Counted from the first letter of the stretch, positions 15,795 to 25,297 are shown. The stretch is DNA of 64,000 nt from CAYTBN01 sp964542165 (GCA_964542165.1 CAZITQ010000012.1:1-64000); one strand, 5' to 3'. Numbers and translations: made by a program. Notes: generated by a model from the sequence alone, not told the origin.

Positions 15795-18649
15795 CAGAAC
15801 TCCACCCGCACGGCGACGTTGAAGGCCGGGAAGGACGAGAAGCTCGCCGACTCCCGGTAGTCGAAAGAGTAGATCGTGAAGTCCGACGTCTTGGCCACGT
15901 AGACGTTCTGGACGTCCACGTAGAAGTCGATCACGTGATTCTTCTTGCGCCACTTCTTGTCGAAGCGCAGGTCCAGCTGGTGGTAGGGCTTGCCGCGGGC
16001 GCTGTACAGGTTGCCGTACTCGGGGATGAACATCCCCATGTCCGCGTAGTAGGTCGAGTCCAGCACCGGCGTCATCGGCGCCCCGGTCTGCAGCTGCCAG
16101 CGGGCGCCGAAGATGACCTCCTTGGGAAGCGTCAGCTGGAGCAGGACGGTGAACTGGTGCCGCCGATCGTGCTGGAACCAGCGCCAGTCCTCGTCGGGGA
16201 AGTCCTTTCGCTCGGCCCAGGACAGGGAGTAACCGAGCCAGCCCGACAGGCGGGTCTTGCGCAGGATGTCGAAGCGGGCGAAGACCTCGGCGCCGTAGAT
16301 CCGACCGATGCCGGCGTTGGACAGGCCGTGGGTCGGGTCGTCGCTGGAGCCCGCGAAGAGGTCGGCGAACTCCGCCAGATCGCCGAAGTCCAGGCCCGAC
16401 TCCAGGGACGACACGGTCTGGTCGTCGAGCCACTTCACGTAGCCCTGGACGTCGATGTCGAGCCAGGGACCGGGCGCCCACAGCACGCCGGCGTTGAGGT
16501 GCCAGGCCCCCTCGGGCCCCAGCTCCGGGTTGCCGGTGACCTCGCTGAGTTCCTCGAACGACGGCGACTGGATGTAGCGCCCCCCCGCCAGGCTGATTCG
16601 CAGCTCCTCCACCGGGGAGATCCCGATGTGGCCGCGTACCTGGGGTATGGCCCGGTCGAGGGCCGAGAAGTAGTCGAGCCGAACCTGGGGGGCGAGGGTC
16701 AGTGCCTTCACCGGCCGGATGGGCAGGCTCAGATAGATCCCGGCGAAGGTCCGCGTGGCCCGCTCGGTGCCGACCAGGTTGTCCTCCTCGCCGGTGGACG
16801 CCAGGGGGCCCGTGTCCTCGCGGCCGGACCAGGGCACGTCCCGGTACTGGATCAGCTTGTCCACCTCCAGCAACCCTCCCGCGTCCACCGAGAGCCACTT
16901 CGTCAGCGGCAGGTGCAGGTCGTCGGCCAGGTGGAAGGTGGTGTGGCGGTCGGTGCTGGACAGCCAGTCGGCGAACTCGAAGCCGCTGGACCAGAACGTC
17001 AGCGCCGGGTGCAGCCGGTTGGTGAACCCGCGGTCGTTCTCCATGTCGGCGCGGACGAAGATCCGGTGCATGTCCGTGCGCATGTCGAAGATCAGCGGGT
17101 CGTCCTCCTCCTCCTCGGCGTCCAGCAGCTTCATCCCGTCGATGGTCCCGATGTAGCCCAGGCTGAGGGTGAGCCAGCGGGCCAGGTCGGTCTCCAGCAG
17201 GATCTGCTGGTCCTGGAAGAAGGGGGCGGTGGCGAAGTCCAGCGGCGAGTCCTTGGGGAGGATCAGGTTGATGAAGACGTCGTAGTAGGAGCGGCGAATG
17301 CCCACGTAGAACCGGGACTTGTCGGTGATCGGCCCCTCGATGGCCAGGGACGCCTGGCCGATGCCCGGATCGACGAATCCGCCGATCCGGTCCTTGCGGG
17401 GCGACCTCAGATCGAGGCCGACCACACCGCCGTTGAGGTCCCCGTAACGGGCACCTGCCGCGGCTGGCTGCAGGAAGACCCGGTCCACCAGGTCGTCGCC
17501 GACCACGGCGTAGAACGACATGGTGTGGAAGATGATCGGCACCGGCAGGCCGTCGAGATAGAGCACCGAGTCCTCGGCGGCGGCGCCCCGCAGCACCGGC
17601 GCCTGGACCTGGGAGCCGGCGCTGAAGTCCGGCGCCACGTGGACCACCCCGGGCAGGGCTTCCACCGCGGCCATCGGGTCTCGCCCGGCGCCCGGCACGG
17701 TCTTCAACTGATCGCGCGTGAGGACCCGCTCCGGGGCGTCCGTCTCCCTCCGGGCCACCACCACCGTCTGGGGGATGCCGGTGGGTCGCAGACGGTAGAT
17801 CACCTCCCGCTCCGCACCCTCAGCGAGGATCTCGACGAAGCGATCCTGGCGGTAACCGGGGTGGGAGAAGGCCACGACGTACGTGCCGGGCGGGATGTCG
17901 GCGATGGCGAAGTCGCCCGCGTCGTCGGTGATGGCGACCAGGAGGGGCTCGTCGGCTAGCTGGAAGTTCTCGGGATCGAGATCTTCCTCCTTCGAGTCCG
18001 AGTCCTCTTCCGAGTCCGAGTCCGAGTCCGAGCCGGTGTCCGCTCCCGGCCGGGCCGGAACCGCCGAGTCCGAGTCCGAGTCCGAGTCCGAGATCGTGCC
18101 CGTGCCCGTGTCCGTGCCCGTGCCCGTGCCCGATTCTTCTTCTCCGATCCTCACCGCCGGATACAGCGCCACCTCCACCCCCGGAAGCGCCGTCTTCTCC
18201 CCCCGGATCTCCACCCGCCCCGACAGCTCCGCCGGAGGGATGGCCGGGGGAGGGGGCTCGGGGGCGAGGAAGATCACCGGGTACTCGATGGTCACCGCCA
18301 CCGGCTCGTCGCCCCTCATCGAGGGCAGGAAGGTCTGCAGCCGCGCCGCCTTCTCCGCCGCCTCGTCCACCGCCGGGATCCCGCTGGACTCCAGCACCCC
18401 CACGTCGACGACCTTGCCCTCGACGTCGATGGCCACCGACAGCAGCACCCGCACCGGATCCACCCCCGGCTCCAGCAAGCCGGGCTCCAGGGGTACGGAG
18501 ATGTCGGCGAGGGGGATGGGGTAGCTGACCGGCAGCTCGGTTGGGCCGGTGTCGTCCGCCTCGGATTCCTGCCCTTGCACCTCGCCGGCGGCCCCGAACA
18601 CCAGGGCAGCGACGACAAGACGGGCGAACCAGCGAACGGTTCCGGTCAC
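15794..18649 (-). CDS. TonB-dependent receptor with N-terminal TonB-like domain
   Basis: A protein of 951 residues from a GTG at 18649 (GGAGG upstream). After the signal peptide, residues about 45-130 look like a TonB C-terminal domain (VDVGVLESSGIPAVDEAAEK). A low-complexity stretch rich in GTGT and SDSDSD follows. Next come a carboxypeptidase-regulatory-like domain (DDAGDFAIADIPPGTYVVAF), a plug (LPGVVHVAPDFSAGSQVQ, APVLRGAAAEDSVLYLDG) and a long beta-barrel ending in the aromatic residue of RVEF. It should take up a substrate across the outer membrane; the substrate is unknown. A TonB domain joined to a receptor is unusual, since TonB normally sits in the inner membrane. The low-complexity part contains a GGGCAC repeat. 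Confidence 0.82.
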   Translation of the reverse strand: MTGTVRWFARLVVAALVFGAAGEVQGQESEADDTGPTELPVSYPIPLADISVPLEPGLLEPGVDPVRVLLSVAIDVEGKVVDVGVLESSGIPAVDEAAEKAARLQTFLPSMRGDEPVAVTIEYPVIFLAPEPPPPAIPPAELSGRVEIRGEKTALPGVEVALYPAVRIGEEESGTGTGTDTGTGTISDSDSDSDSAVPARPGADTGSDSDSDSEEDSDSKEEDLDPENFQLADEPLLVAITDDAGDFAIADIPPGTYVVAFSHPGYRQDRFVEILAEGAEREVIYRLRPTGIPQTVVVARRETDAPERVLTRDQLKTVPGAGRDPMAAVEALPGVVHVAPDFSAGSQVQAPVLRGAAAEDSVLYLDGLPVPIIFHTMSFYAVVGDDLVDRVFLQPAAAGARYGDLNGGVVGLDLRSPRKDRIGGFVDPGIGQASLAIEGPITDKSRFYVGIRRSYYDVFINLILPKDSPLDFATAPFFQDQQILLETDLARWLTLSLGYIGTIDGMKLLDAEEEEDDPLIFDMRTDMHRIFVRADMENDRGFTNRLHPALTFWSSGFEFADWLSSTDRHTTFHLADDLHLPLTKWLSVDAGGLLEVDKLIQYRDVPWSGREDTGPLASTGEEDNLVGTERATRTFAGIYLSLPIRPVKALTLAPQVRLDYFSALDRAIPQVRGHIGISPVEELRISLAGGRYIQSPSFEELSEVTGNPELGPEGAWHLNAGVLWAPGPWLDIDVQGYVKWLDDQTVSSLESGLDFGDLAEFADLFAGSSDDPTHGLSNAGIGRIYGAEVFARFDILRKTRLSGWLGYSLSWAERKDFPDEDWRWFQHDRRHQFTVLLQLTLPKEVIFGARWQLQTGAPMTPVLDSTYYADMGMFIPEYGNLYSARGKPYHQLDLRFDKKWRKKNHVIDFYVDVQNVYVAKTSDFTIYSFDYRESASFSSFPAFNVAVRVEF
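18096..18131. repeat. GGGCAC hexamer repeat inside the receptor gene
   Basis: Six units of GTGCCC on the plus strand (one with a T) encode the GTGTGTDTGTGT part of the receptor. On the minus strand it is preceded by GAAGAAGAATC, matching the GAAGAGATC lead-in of the intergenic copies near 60691 and 61264, so it looks like the same element now read as protein. A neighbouring TCCGAG repeat encodes SDSDSD. Confidence 0.7.
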
Positions 18650-18972
18650 GACAGCGGACCTCCGTGGAGGTGCATTGTAGCGCCGAGAGGTGGCACCGGC
18701 ATCGGCGTAGCGTGGCAATGTACCGGGCGCCCCCCTGGACCGGGGGGGGCGGGTGGGCGGGGGGCCCAGGGCCCCCCCGGCGGGGGGCGGGCCCCGCCCG
18801 CCGGGGCGCCCCCCCCCCGGGGGGCCGGGGNNNNNNNNNNGGTGGAATTGTCCGGGGCGCCCCCGTGGCCGGGGGGGGGGGTGGGCCGTGGGCTACTGGG
18901 CCGGCCTGGTCGGGGCGCGTCCCCGGACCGAGGTGCCGACCCAGCGCGGGCGGCCGGGTCGAAGGAGTTCGT
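18650..18972. other. Gene-free stretch with assembly gap
   Basis: About 320 bases between the TonB receptor start and the end of the next MopE gene. Bases 18831-18840 are N. Both flanks (about 18735-18900) are near-pure G/C runs of low complexity that look like poor-quality contig ends. No gene or regulatory signal can be trusted here, and adjacency of the two sides depends on the scaffolding. Confidence 0.85.
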
Positions 18973-21612
18973 CTACGCGCGCCGTCGGAGCGCGATCAGT
19001 CCGAGGGCGAGGAACAGCGCCGCTCCGGTCGCCGGGCTCCCACGGCGATCCAGGTCGCAGTTGCAGTCACCGGCGCCCACATCGTCGTCATCGTCGTCGT
19101 CTCCGGTACCCGTGTCGTCGTCCCCGGTGTCGTCGTCTCCGGTGTCGTCGTCTCCGGTGTCGTCATCCCCCGTGTCGTCGTCTCCGGTGTCGTCGTCTCC
19201 GGTGTCGTCGTCTCCGGACGGGCAGGCGTCCTCGTCCTCGTCGTCGGTGAGGCCGTCGCAGTTGTTGTCGATGCCGTCGTCGCAGACCTCGTCGGCGTCG
19301 GGATTCACGTCCGCGTCCGTGTCGTCGCACTCGTCGCAGGCGTCGAATCCGTCCCCGTCCAGGTCGTCGGGGTAGGCGTCCGCGTCCGCATCGTCGCAGT
19401 CGTCGCACTCGATCCAGCCGTCGCCGTCACCGTCGTGCTCGTCCTCGCCGACCTCGCCGTCGCAGTCGTTGTCCAGGCCGTCGCAGATCTCGGGGGCACC
19501 CACGTAGGTCTCGGCCAGATCGTCGTCGCAGTCCCCGTCGCAGGTGGTCTGGCCGTCCGCGTCGACGTCCAGCAGGTTGAGGTCCTCGTCCCCGTCGTCG
19601 CAGTCCCCGTCGCACACGCTCGCGCCGTCGGCGTCCTCGTCCAGTTCGTCGGTGTGCAGCGCCCCGTCACAGTCGTTGTCGATCCCGTTGCAGGGGATCT
19701 CATCCGCGCCCGGATAGACGTCGGCCGCCGTGTCGTCGCAGTCATCCGCGTTCTCGGTGTACCCGGCAGGCGGCCCGCAGTCCTCGACCGCCGGCTGGTT
19801 CGGATCGCCGTAGCCATCCCCGTCGTCGTCCAGGTAGTAGTCGTCCAGCGGCAGCTCCTCGTCCACGTCGCCGTCGCAGTCGTTGTCCAGTCCGTCGCAG
19901 ATCTCCGGAGCATCCAGGTAGGTCGCGGCGTCCGCGTCGTCGCAGTCGCCGTCGCACTCGGTCATCCCGTCCCCGTCGTCGTCGGTCTCGTCGGGGTGGA
20001 GGGCGCCGTCACAGTCGTTGTCGATGTCGTCGCACTCGACCTCGGTGGCCCCGGGCAACACATCCGGATCCCCGTCGTCGCAGTCGCCGTCGCAGCTGGT
20101 CACGCCGTCCCCGTCCATGTCGAAGCAACACGAGAGGTTCTCGACTCCCGGGGTGCCCCGATCGCCGTCTCCATAGATCCAGGAGACGTCGGCGAGGCAC
20201 CAGTACTCCTCACCGTCGTTGAGCGCGGCGTCCACGTGATCCGGGTCCAGGGACGCGGAGTAGCCGGTCTGGTGGGGCCAGGTACCGTCGGTCGTGTACT
20301 CCAGCGCGTCCACCACCAGGCCGTCGAGCTCCAGCACGATGGAGTCCGAGCTGTCGTCGTAGCTGTTGAGCAGGAAGTCGTCCCGCGCGAACACGTAATC
20401 CACCGTCGGCAGCCCGCCGTTGGTCGCGGCATCGTCATTGTTGGCCAGCAGGGCGAATCCGCCCGCCGGGACCACCAGGTCGGAGTCGACGGTGAAGGAG
20501 TCACCCCAGACGTCGTCGCCCACCGTCCAGCCCACCAGGTTGAGGTCGAATCCGGCGGCGTTGTGGATCTCGAACCACTCGCCGTACTCCGCGTCCACCG
20601 CCGACGGGTCGTCGAGCCACTCGGTGATCACCACGTCGCCCTCGACCACGAAGTCCTCGTCCACCAGGCCGTCGCAGTCGTCGTCCGCGCCATTCTGTGC
20701 CTCGGTGGTGCCGACGTTGACCGCGGGATCCGCGTCGTCGCAGTCGTCGCCGCCGCAGTCGATGGCCAGGTAGCCGTCGCCGTCCGCGTCCACCTGGTCC
20801 ACGGTGCCGTCGCAGTCGTTGTCGATGCCGTCACAGACCTCGGTGGCCCCGGGGTACTGCGCCGGATCCAGGTCGTCGCAGTCGCCGTCGCAGGCCGACA
20901 CGCCGTCCCCGTCCAGGTCGTCGCTGCAGTCGGCGTCGTCGCAGTCGACGTCCCCGTCCCCGTCGTTGTCGACCCCGTCGTCGCACAGGGTCTCCAGGTC
21001 GGGACAGCTCACGGTGAAGTCGTCGAACAGCAGACCGTCCCCGGGGATGTCGTAGATCCAGTTGTCCCGCTCTGCCAGGTAGAAGCTGACCTGGTCGCCC
21101 AGCTGGGCCAGGGCCCACGACACGTCGATGACGATCTCGTGTTCCTCGCTGACGTCGTACTCGTTCAGGGTCAGGTCCTGGAACGTGTAGTAGGTCGCCC
21201 CGTCCCCGGAAATCCCGAGGCAGTCACCGTCGGGTGGATCATCCACCGCCCACGAGGTGGGGCAGTAATGCTCGTCGTCGTCGTTGTTGTAGAACGCGAA
21301 GGAGATCTCGGCAGACCCGCACAGGGAGAGGTCGTAGGTGGCGGTCTGGACCGCGGAATTCTGTGCCGAGTAGTAGCTGGCGGTCTGGGCCACGAGGGTC
21401 AGCCAGGAATCACCGGTGGCCAGGGGATCCTCGAAGGAATACCCGCTGCGGCTCTCGTCGCTGCCCCAGAACACCCAGCCGTCGGGAAGGGCCTCGTCGT
21501 CGAAGTCCTCCGCCGCCATGACCTGGGCTCGACCCAGGGAAGGGGTGAAGACGATGAGCAGGAGGGGGATGACGAACGCGAACAGCAAGATGGTCTGGGG
21601 CCTCGGAACCAT
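18973..21612 (-). CDS. Large secreted MopE-repeat protein with lamin-tail domain
   Basis: An 879-residue protein; the ATG at 21612 follows AAGGAG. A signal peptide is followed by a beta-sandwich-like N-terminal domain (EDFDDEALPDGWVFWGS). MopE repeats come next, then a lamin-tail domain near residues 320-440 (VVITEWLDD, EWFEIHNAAGFDLNLVGW). A longer set of MopE repeats (CDGDCDD, CDGLDNDCDG) follows. An Asp-Thr linker of seven GDDDT units leads to CNCDLDRRGSP, a hydrophobic stretch and RRRA, a MYXO-CTERM-type tail. It is probably a calcium-binding surface protein. Role unknown. Confidence 0.85.
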   Translation of the reverse strand: MVPRPQTILLFAFVIPLLLIVFTPSLGRAQVMAAEDFDDEALPDGWVFWGSDESRSGYSFEDPLATGDSWLTLVAQTASYYSAQNSAVQTATYDLSLCGSAEISFAFYNNDDDEHYCPTSWAVDDPPDGDCLGISGDGATYYTFQDLTLNEYDVSEEHEIVIDVSWALAQLGDQVSFYLAERDNWIYDIPGDGLLFDDFTVSCPDLETLCDDGVDNDGDGDVDCDDADCSDDLDGDGVSACDGDCDDLDPAQYPGATEVCDGIDNDCDGTVDQVDADGDGYLAIDCGGDDCDDADPAVNVGTTEAQNGADDDCDGLVDEDFVVEGDVVITEWLDDPSAVDAEYGEWFEIHNAAGFDLNLVGWTVGDDVWGDSFTVDSDLVVPAGGFALLANNDDAATNGGLPTVDYVFARDDFLLNSYDDSSDSIVLELDGLVVDALEYTTDGTWPHQTGYSASLDPDHVDAALNDGEEYWCLADVSWIYGDGDRGTPGVENLSCCFDMDGDGVTSCDGDCDDGDPDVLPGATEVECDDIDNDCDGALHPDETDDDGDGMTECDGDCDDADAATYLDAPEICDGLDNDCDGDVDEELPLDDYYLDDDGDGYGDPNQPAVEDCGPPAGYTENADDCDDTAADVYPGADEIPCNGIDNDCDGALHTDELDEDADGASVCDGDCDDGDEDLNLLDVDADGQTTCDGDCDDDLAETYVGAPEICDGLDNDCDGEVGEDEHDGDGDGWIECDDCDDADADAYPDDLDGDGFDACDECDDTDADVNPDADEVCDDGIDNNCDGLTDDEDEDACPSGDDDTGDDDTGDDDTGDDDTGDDDTGDDDTGDDDTGTGDDDDDDDVGAGDCNCDLDRRGSPATGAALFLALGLIALRRRA

Positions 21613-22035
21613 GCCGGTCTCCTTGGTGGGTGGGCAGAGGGTGGGGCACCAGCCGTTCGATGAGGGTCAGCTGGGGCTGTCGGCCAGCCGGTGCCCCACC
21701 CCCATGTCTCAGACGCAGGGGGCCGGCCCGAGGGGACATATTTATTGCTGGAACGACGGCGCTCGGCGCGCACCTGTCGGGCCGCAGTGTCATTGCGGTC
21801 CGACAGGCTCGAGTGCGTCCTGGTCCGAACTTGAATCCCCGCGCCGGTGCGATCTGGATGGAGGTGGGGCCGGCCGGGCGGCTGGCTATCAGGGGGAGCC
21901 GCCCGAACCGGAACCCCACCCCGCTAGTCAGACGAGGGATTGGGAGCCGAGGGGACAATTAATTTGTCCGTGGGTCGAGATGTCCCCACTTGTCCATTGG
22001 GCACCGTCTATGACAGACAGGAGGTTGTGGACCGC
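21613..22035. repeat. Intergenic region with two related hairpin repeats
   Basis: This 423-base divergent gap contains no gene. Stem arms GTGGGGCACC (21641-21650) and GGTGCCCCAC (21690-21699) form one hairpin. GGTGGGG/CCCCACC plus CGGGCGGCT/AGCCGCCCG (21863-21920) form a second. Each is followed by a CAGACG tract and then GAGGGGACA joined to an AT-rich block (21730-21747 and 21949-21969), so they look like two copies of one element. A third stem, CCTGTCGG/CCGACAGG, lies at 21773-21807. GGGGACA-AT-rich blocks resemble REP-type palindromes; no RAYT transposase is nearby. Confidence 0.55.
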
Positions 22036-22644
22036 GTGATCCCCGGAACGAGCAGCGGACAGGAGTCCCCGACGCCCGAGAGCCTCCACGCGGCGGCGGT
22101 GTCGGGAGACGCCGAGGCGCGCGAGGCGCTGGCCCGCGTGTGCCTGCCGCGGGTTCGGCGGCTCGTGCAGCTGTCGGTCGCCGCCGGTCCGGACGTGGAG
22201 GACGTGGCGCAGACCGCCATGGCGCGGGTGTTCGTCAGCCTGGAGAGCTTTCGGGGCGACGCCCGATTCCTGGTCTGGGTCGACCGGGTGACGGCGAACG
22301 TGATCAAGGACCACTACCGGCGCAAGCGCTGGGCGGTATTCCAGCTGTTCGACGAGGACGTGGCGTCGGGACACTGGCGGGAGCCGGAACGACCCGACCA
22401 GGAGATGCAGCGCCATCGGGTGCTGGAGAGCCTCTCGAAACACATGGCCCGGTTGCGTCCCCGGTTGCGCCTCCCCCTGGTCCTCAGCCTGGTCCACGGC
22501 TACACCGTGCCCGAGATCGCCGGGATGCTCGACATCGGCAGAGAGGCGACCAAGAAGCGGCTCCTCCGGGGACGACGAGACCTGCTCAAGCGCGTGATGC
22601 GCGATCCCGTGTGTCGCGAGGCGTGCAAGGAGCTCGGCGGATGA
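22036..22644 (+). CDS. ECF-type RNA polymerase sigma factor
   Basis: About 202 residues from GTG 22036, which lies 11 bases after AGGAGG; GTG 22027 is an alternative. Region 2 is visible as DVEDVAQTAMARVFVSLESF and FLVWVDRVTANVIKDHYRRK, and region 4 as GYTVPEIAGMLDIGREATKK with LLRGRRDLLKRV. It directs RNA polymerase to a special promoter set, usually for envelope or stress functions. The stop overlaps the next start (ATGA), and that gene encodes a zinc-finger anti-sigma-like protein, the usual partner arrangement. Confidence 0.88.
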   Translation: MIPGTSSGQESPTPESLHAAAVSGDAEAREALARVCLPRVRRLVQLSVAAGPDVEDVAQTAMARVFVSLESFRGDARFLVWVDRVTANVIKDHYRRKRWAVFQLFDEDVASGHWREPERPDQEMQRHRVLESLSKHMARLRPRLRLPLVLSLVHGYTVPEIAGMLDIGREATKKRLLRGRRDLLKRVMRDPVCREACKELGG

Positions 22645-24113
22645 GGGCGATCTCCTGCCGGCGGGCGAGGCGGTGGTCGGACGAGCGCGCCATCGGCTGC
22701 GAACTCCCCCCCGGGCGGGTCGCCCGGCTGGATGCCCATCTCGAATCCTGTCCCGCCTGCGCCGAGCGGGAAGCCCTGGGGCGCGGGGTGGACCTCGCCG
22801 CGACGGAGGCGCCACTGGCCCCCCTCCCGCGCCTGCGAGAACGGCAGATGCTGGCGGCTCGTCCACCGATCCGAAGGGCACCGGGCCGGCGGAAGACCGT
22901 CCGCCGGATCGTCGTCCCCTCGGCCCTCGCGGGGGCAGCGGTCGCGACCTTCGTTCTGGCACTGGTGTGGCTGGGAGCGCCCGCATCGCTCCTCCCCGGG
23001 GGTGAGGATGGCGAGCTCGAGGCGCCCGGGGCGGAGGCCGCAGCGGTCGCGCCCGACCCCGCGATCGACCCCGCGCCCGAGCGGGTGCTCGCGGACGGGG
23101 GCTGGCTCGCCCTTCCCTGTTCCGAAGCGGAGACCGTGCTCTGGCTCGACGACGAATCCGCCGTCTCGGTGGCTCGCAACGACGCCCGGGAGGCCAGGTT
23201 CCGACTGGAGAACGGGCGGGTCGTCGCCGAGATCGGCCTCAACGAGCCGGGCTTCGTGTTCGTGGTCGAGACACCCCAGCTGGAGGTGATGGCCCGGGGT
23301 ACGGTCTTCGTGGTGGATCTCGGCGAGGACGGCCGGGAGCTGGTGCGGGTGATCGAGGGGTCTGTCGATGTGCTGCCGCGCGGAGCCGGTGGGGAGGAGA
23401 TCGTCGTCGCCGCGGGCCAGCAGCTTCGACCGGGGGACGGCGGGGCGGAGGCCCTCGAGCCAGGATCGCTGGTGTCGGACCTCGACGACAGCGGAGCGGA
23501 GCGGGCCGCATCGTTGCTACGGACGCTGATCGAGCCGCACGAACCGCCCGAGGAACGCATCGACGACATGGAGTCGGGAGGCGAGGATCTGGCCCTGGTG
23601 ACTTCGCCTCCTTCGCCGACCGTGGAGGCACTCACCCGCAAGGCGCAAGCCCACCAGCGCGCCAGGGAGTACGCGGAGGCCTGCGCCGTGTATCGCGATC
23701 TGATCCAGAGCTACCCGGACAGCGGGGCGGCCCGCAATACCCGGGTTGCCCTGGGCCAGATCGAGTTCGGCGCCAACGGGGATCCGGCCCGCGCGCTCGA
23801 GCAGTTCGACGCCTACCTGCGCGACGCTCCCTCCGGAGTCCTGGCCGGAGAGGCCAGGCTGGGGCGGGTCCGCGTGCTGGCGGCGCTGGCGCGCCACGAC
23901 GAGGTGGTCGAGGCGGCGGGGGAGTTCGCCGACCACCACCCGGAGAATCGTGCCCACGCCGAGGTCCTGCGGCTGCGCGGGGATGCCCATCGGCTCCAGG
24001 GGAGGCCGGCGGAGGCGGCTCGTGACTACGAGCAGGTGCTGGATCGCTGGGATTCCTCCCCCCAGGCCGATCTCGCGCGCGCTGCGCTGGCTGGCCTCGG
24101 CTCCACACCCTGA
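22641..24113 (+). CDS. Anti-sigma factor with FecR and TPR domains
   Basis: A protein of 490 residues. The cytosolic N-terminus has a zinc-binding anti-sigma pattern (HLESCPACAEREAL). A membrane segment lies near residues 90-111 (SALAGAAVATFVLALVWLGA). The periplasmic part begins with a FecR-type domain at about 150-280 (FRLENGRVVAEIG, VETPQLEVMARGTVFVV) and ends in TPR-like repeats (about 330-490; YAEACAVYRDLIQSYPDSG). It probably holds the sigma factor at the membrane and senses an envelope signal, the TPR part recruiting a partner. Start and stop overlap both neighbours. Confidence 0.85.
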   Translation: MRAISCRRARRWSDERAIGCELPPGRVARLDAHLESCPACAEREALGRGVDLAATEAPLAPLPRLRERQMLAARPPIRRAPGRRKTVRRIVVPSALAGAAVATFVLALVWLGAPASLLPGGEDGELEAPGAEAAAVAPDPAIDPAPERVLADGGWLALPCSEAETVLWLDDESAVSVARNDAREARFRLENGRVVAEIGLNEPGFVFVVETPQLEVMARGTVFVVDLGEDGRELVRVIEGSVDVLPRGAGGEEIVVAAGQQLRPGDGGAEALEPGSLVSDLDDSGAERAASLLRTLIEPHEPPEERIDDMESGGEDLALVTSPPSPTVEALTRKAQAHQRAREYAEACAVYRDLIQSYPDSGAARNTRVALGQIEFGANGDPARALEQFDAYLRDAPSGVLAGEARLGRVRVLAALARHDEVVEAAGEFADHHPENRAHAEVLRLRGDAHRLQGRPAEAARDYEQVLDRWDSSPQADLARAALAGLGSTP

Positions 24114-25297
24114 TGCCCGGGACCGCCATGGGTACCGCCACCACAAAACCGCTCTCCCCCAGTCCCACGGGGTGGATGTTCGCTGCGATCGCGCTGGTCG
24201 GTCTGGGGGTCGCGGCGCCGACGGGGGTGGCGCGCGCGGGCACGGCCCACACGGTCTACCTCCTGGCACCCGGGGATCCGGAGGGCGCCGACGACTACCG
24301 GGAGCTGTGGCGCGCCGTGCAGGCCCACCTGACCGCGCTGCCCGTGTCCGTTCGCCTGATGACCGTGGACGAGGCCGTCGACGATGCACTGGCCCTCGAC
24401 CTCGCCCGGGACACCAACGCCCTGCTGGTGGCCTGGCTCTCCGCGGACCGGGACAAGGTCCACCACCTGGTACCGGCGCAGGGGGATCGGGGGCAGTCCC
24501 GGGATCTGGGCGGCGCCGGGGAGGGTTGGCTCGACCGATGCCAGGTCGTCGCCGCGATGATCCACGCCGAGCTGGGGGATCTGGAGGTGCTGCAGCAGGC
24601 GACCCTGGAGCCCGAGAACACGGAATCGCCTGGGGAAGCGAGCGAATCGAGCGACCAGCCCGAGACCGGTCCGCCGGTCGTCGATCCCGCGGAGACTGCC
24701 CCGGCGGTGACGGGGAACGACGAGCTGGCCCGGCCGCCGGGGGATGGCGGCTCGAGTCCGCGGCGGACGAGGGCCCACCTGCTGATCAGCGCCGGCTACA
24801 CCCTGTTCCGACCGTCGTCCGCGGCGGCGGCTCTCCACGGGGTGGGCTTCGGCCTCGGGCTCCGCGTGGGGCGCCACGTGGGGATCCACGCAGGGGCGGA
24901 TCTCGGGCAGGCCACACCCCTGGCCATCGATGGCGGTGACGGCCGGATCGTCCGCTGGCCGGTCCGGCTGTCGGTGACCGGGGAGGTCGCCCTGGGGCGT
25001 CTCGACCTGACGGGTCGGGCCGGCATTCTCCTCGACGTGTCCCGGGTCACGGATCTGAGCTTCTCCCCGGGGGACACGACGGCCCTGGACAACCGCCTGG
25101 ACCTGGGCCTGGCCCTGGGAGTCGAGGCACGGTTCCGGATCCTCCCGTGGCTGGCCCCCTTCGTGGCGGCCGGTCTGGACCTCTACGACGGGAACCGCAC
25201 CTACGAACTGTCCTCGCAGCCGGTGGCGAGTCGCGGGGCTGCCGTACCCAGGCTGGTGCTGGGGGCCACCTGGATTCTCGGGGAGACCGGGGAATGA
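24113..25297 (+). CDS. Predicted envelope protein with beta-barrel-like C-terminus
   Basis: A protein of 394 residues whose ATG overlaps the previous stop (TGATG); an ATG five codons later is possible. A hydrophobic export signal (AAIALVGLGVAAPTGVARA) leads to a domain of about 110 residues of mixed alpha/beta pattern, then a Pro/Glu linker. The last 170 residues are amphipathic strands (LLISAGYTLFRPS, VGFGLGLRVGRHVGIHAGAD, LRLVLGATWIL-like end) typical of small outer-membrane barrels. No family was recognised. Its place in the sigma/anti-sigma operon suggests it is the surface component of that signalling unit. Confidence 0.65.
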   Translation: MPGTAMGTATTKPLSPSPTGWMFAAIALVGLGVAAPTGVARAGTAHTVYLLAPGDPEGADDYRELWRAVQAHLTALPVSVRLMTVDEAVDDALALDLARDTNALLVAWLSADRDKVHHLVPAQGDRGQSRDLGGAGEGWLDRCQVVAAMIHAELGDLEVLQQATLEPENTESPGEASESSDQPETGPPVVDPAETAPAVTGNDELARPPGDGGSSPRRTRAHLLISAGYTLFRPSSAAAALHGVGFGLGLRVGRHVGIHAGADLGQATPLAIDGGDGRIVRWPVRLSVTGEVALGRLDLTGRAGILLDVSRVTDLSFSPGDTTALDNRLDLGLALGVEARFRILPWLAPFVAAGLDLYDGNRTYELSSQPVASRGAAVPRLVLGATWILGETGE

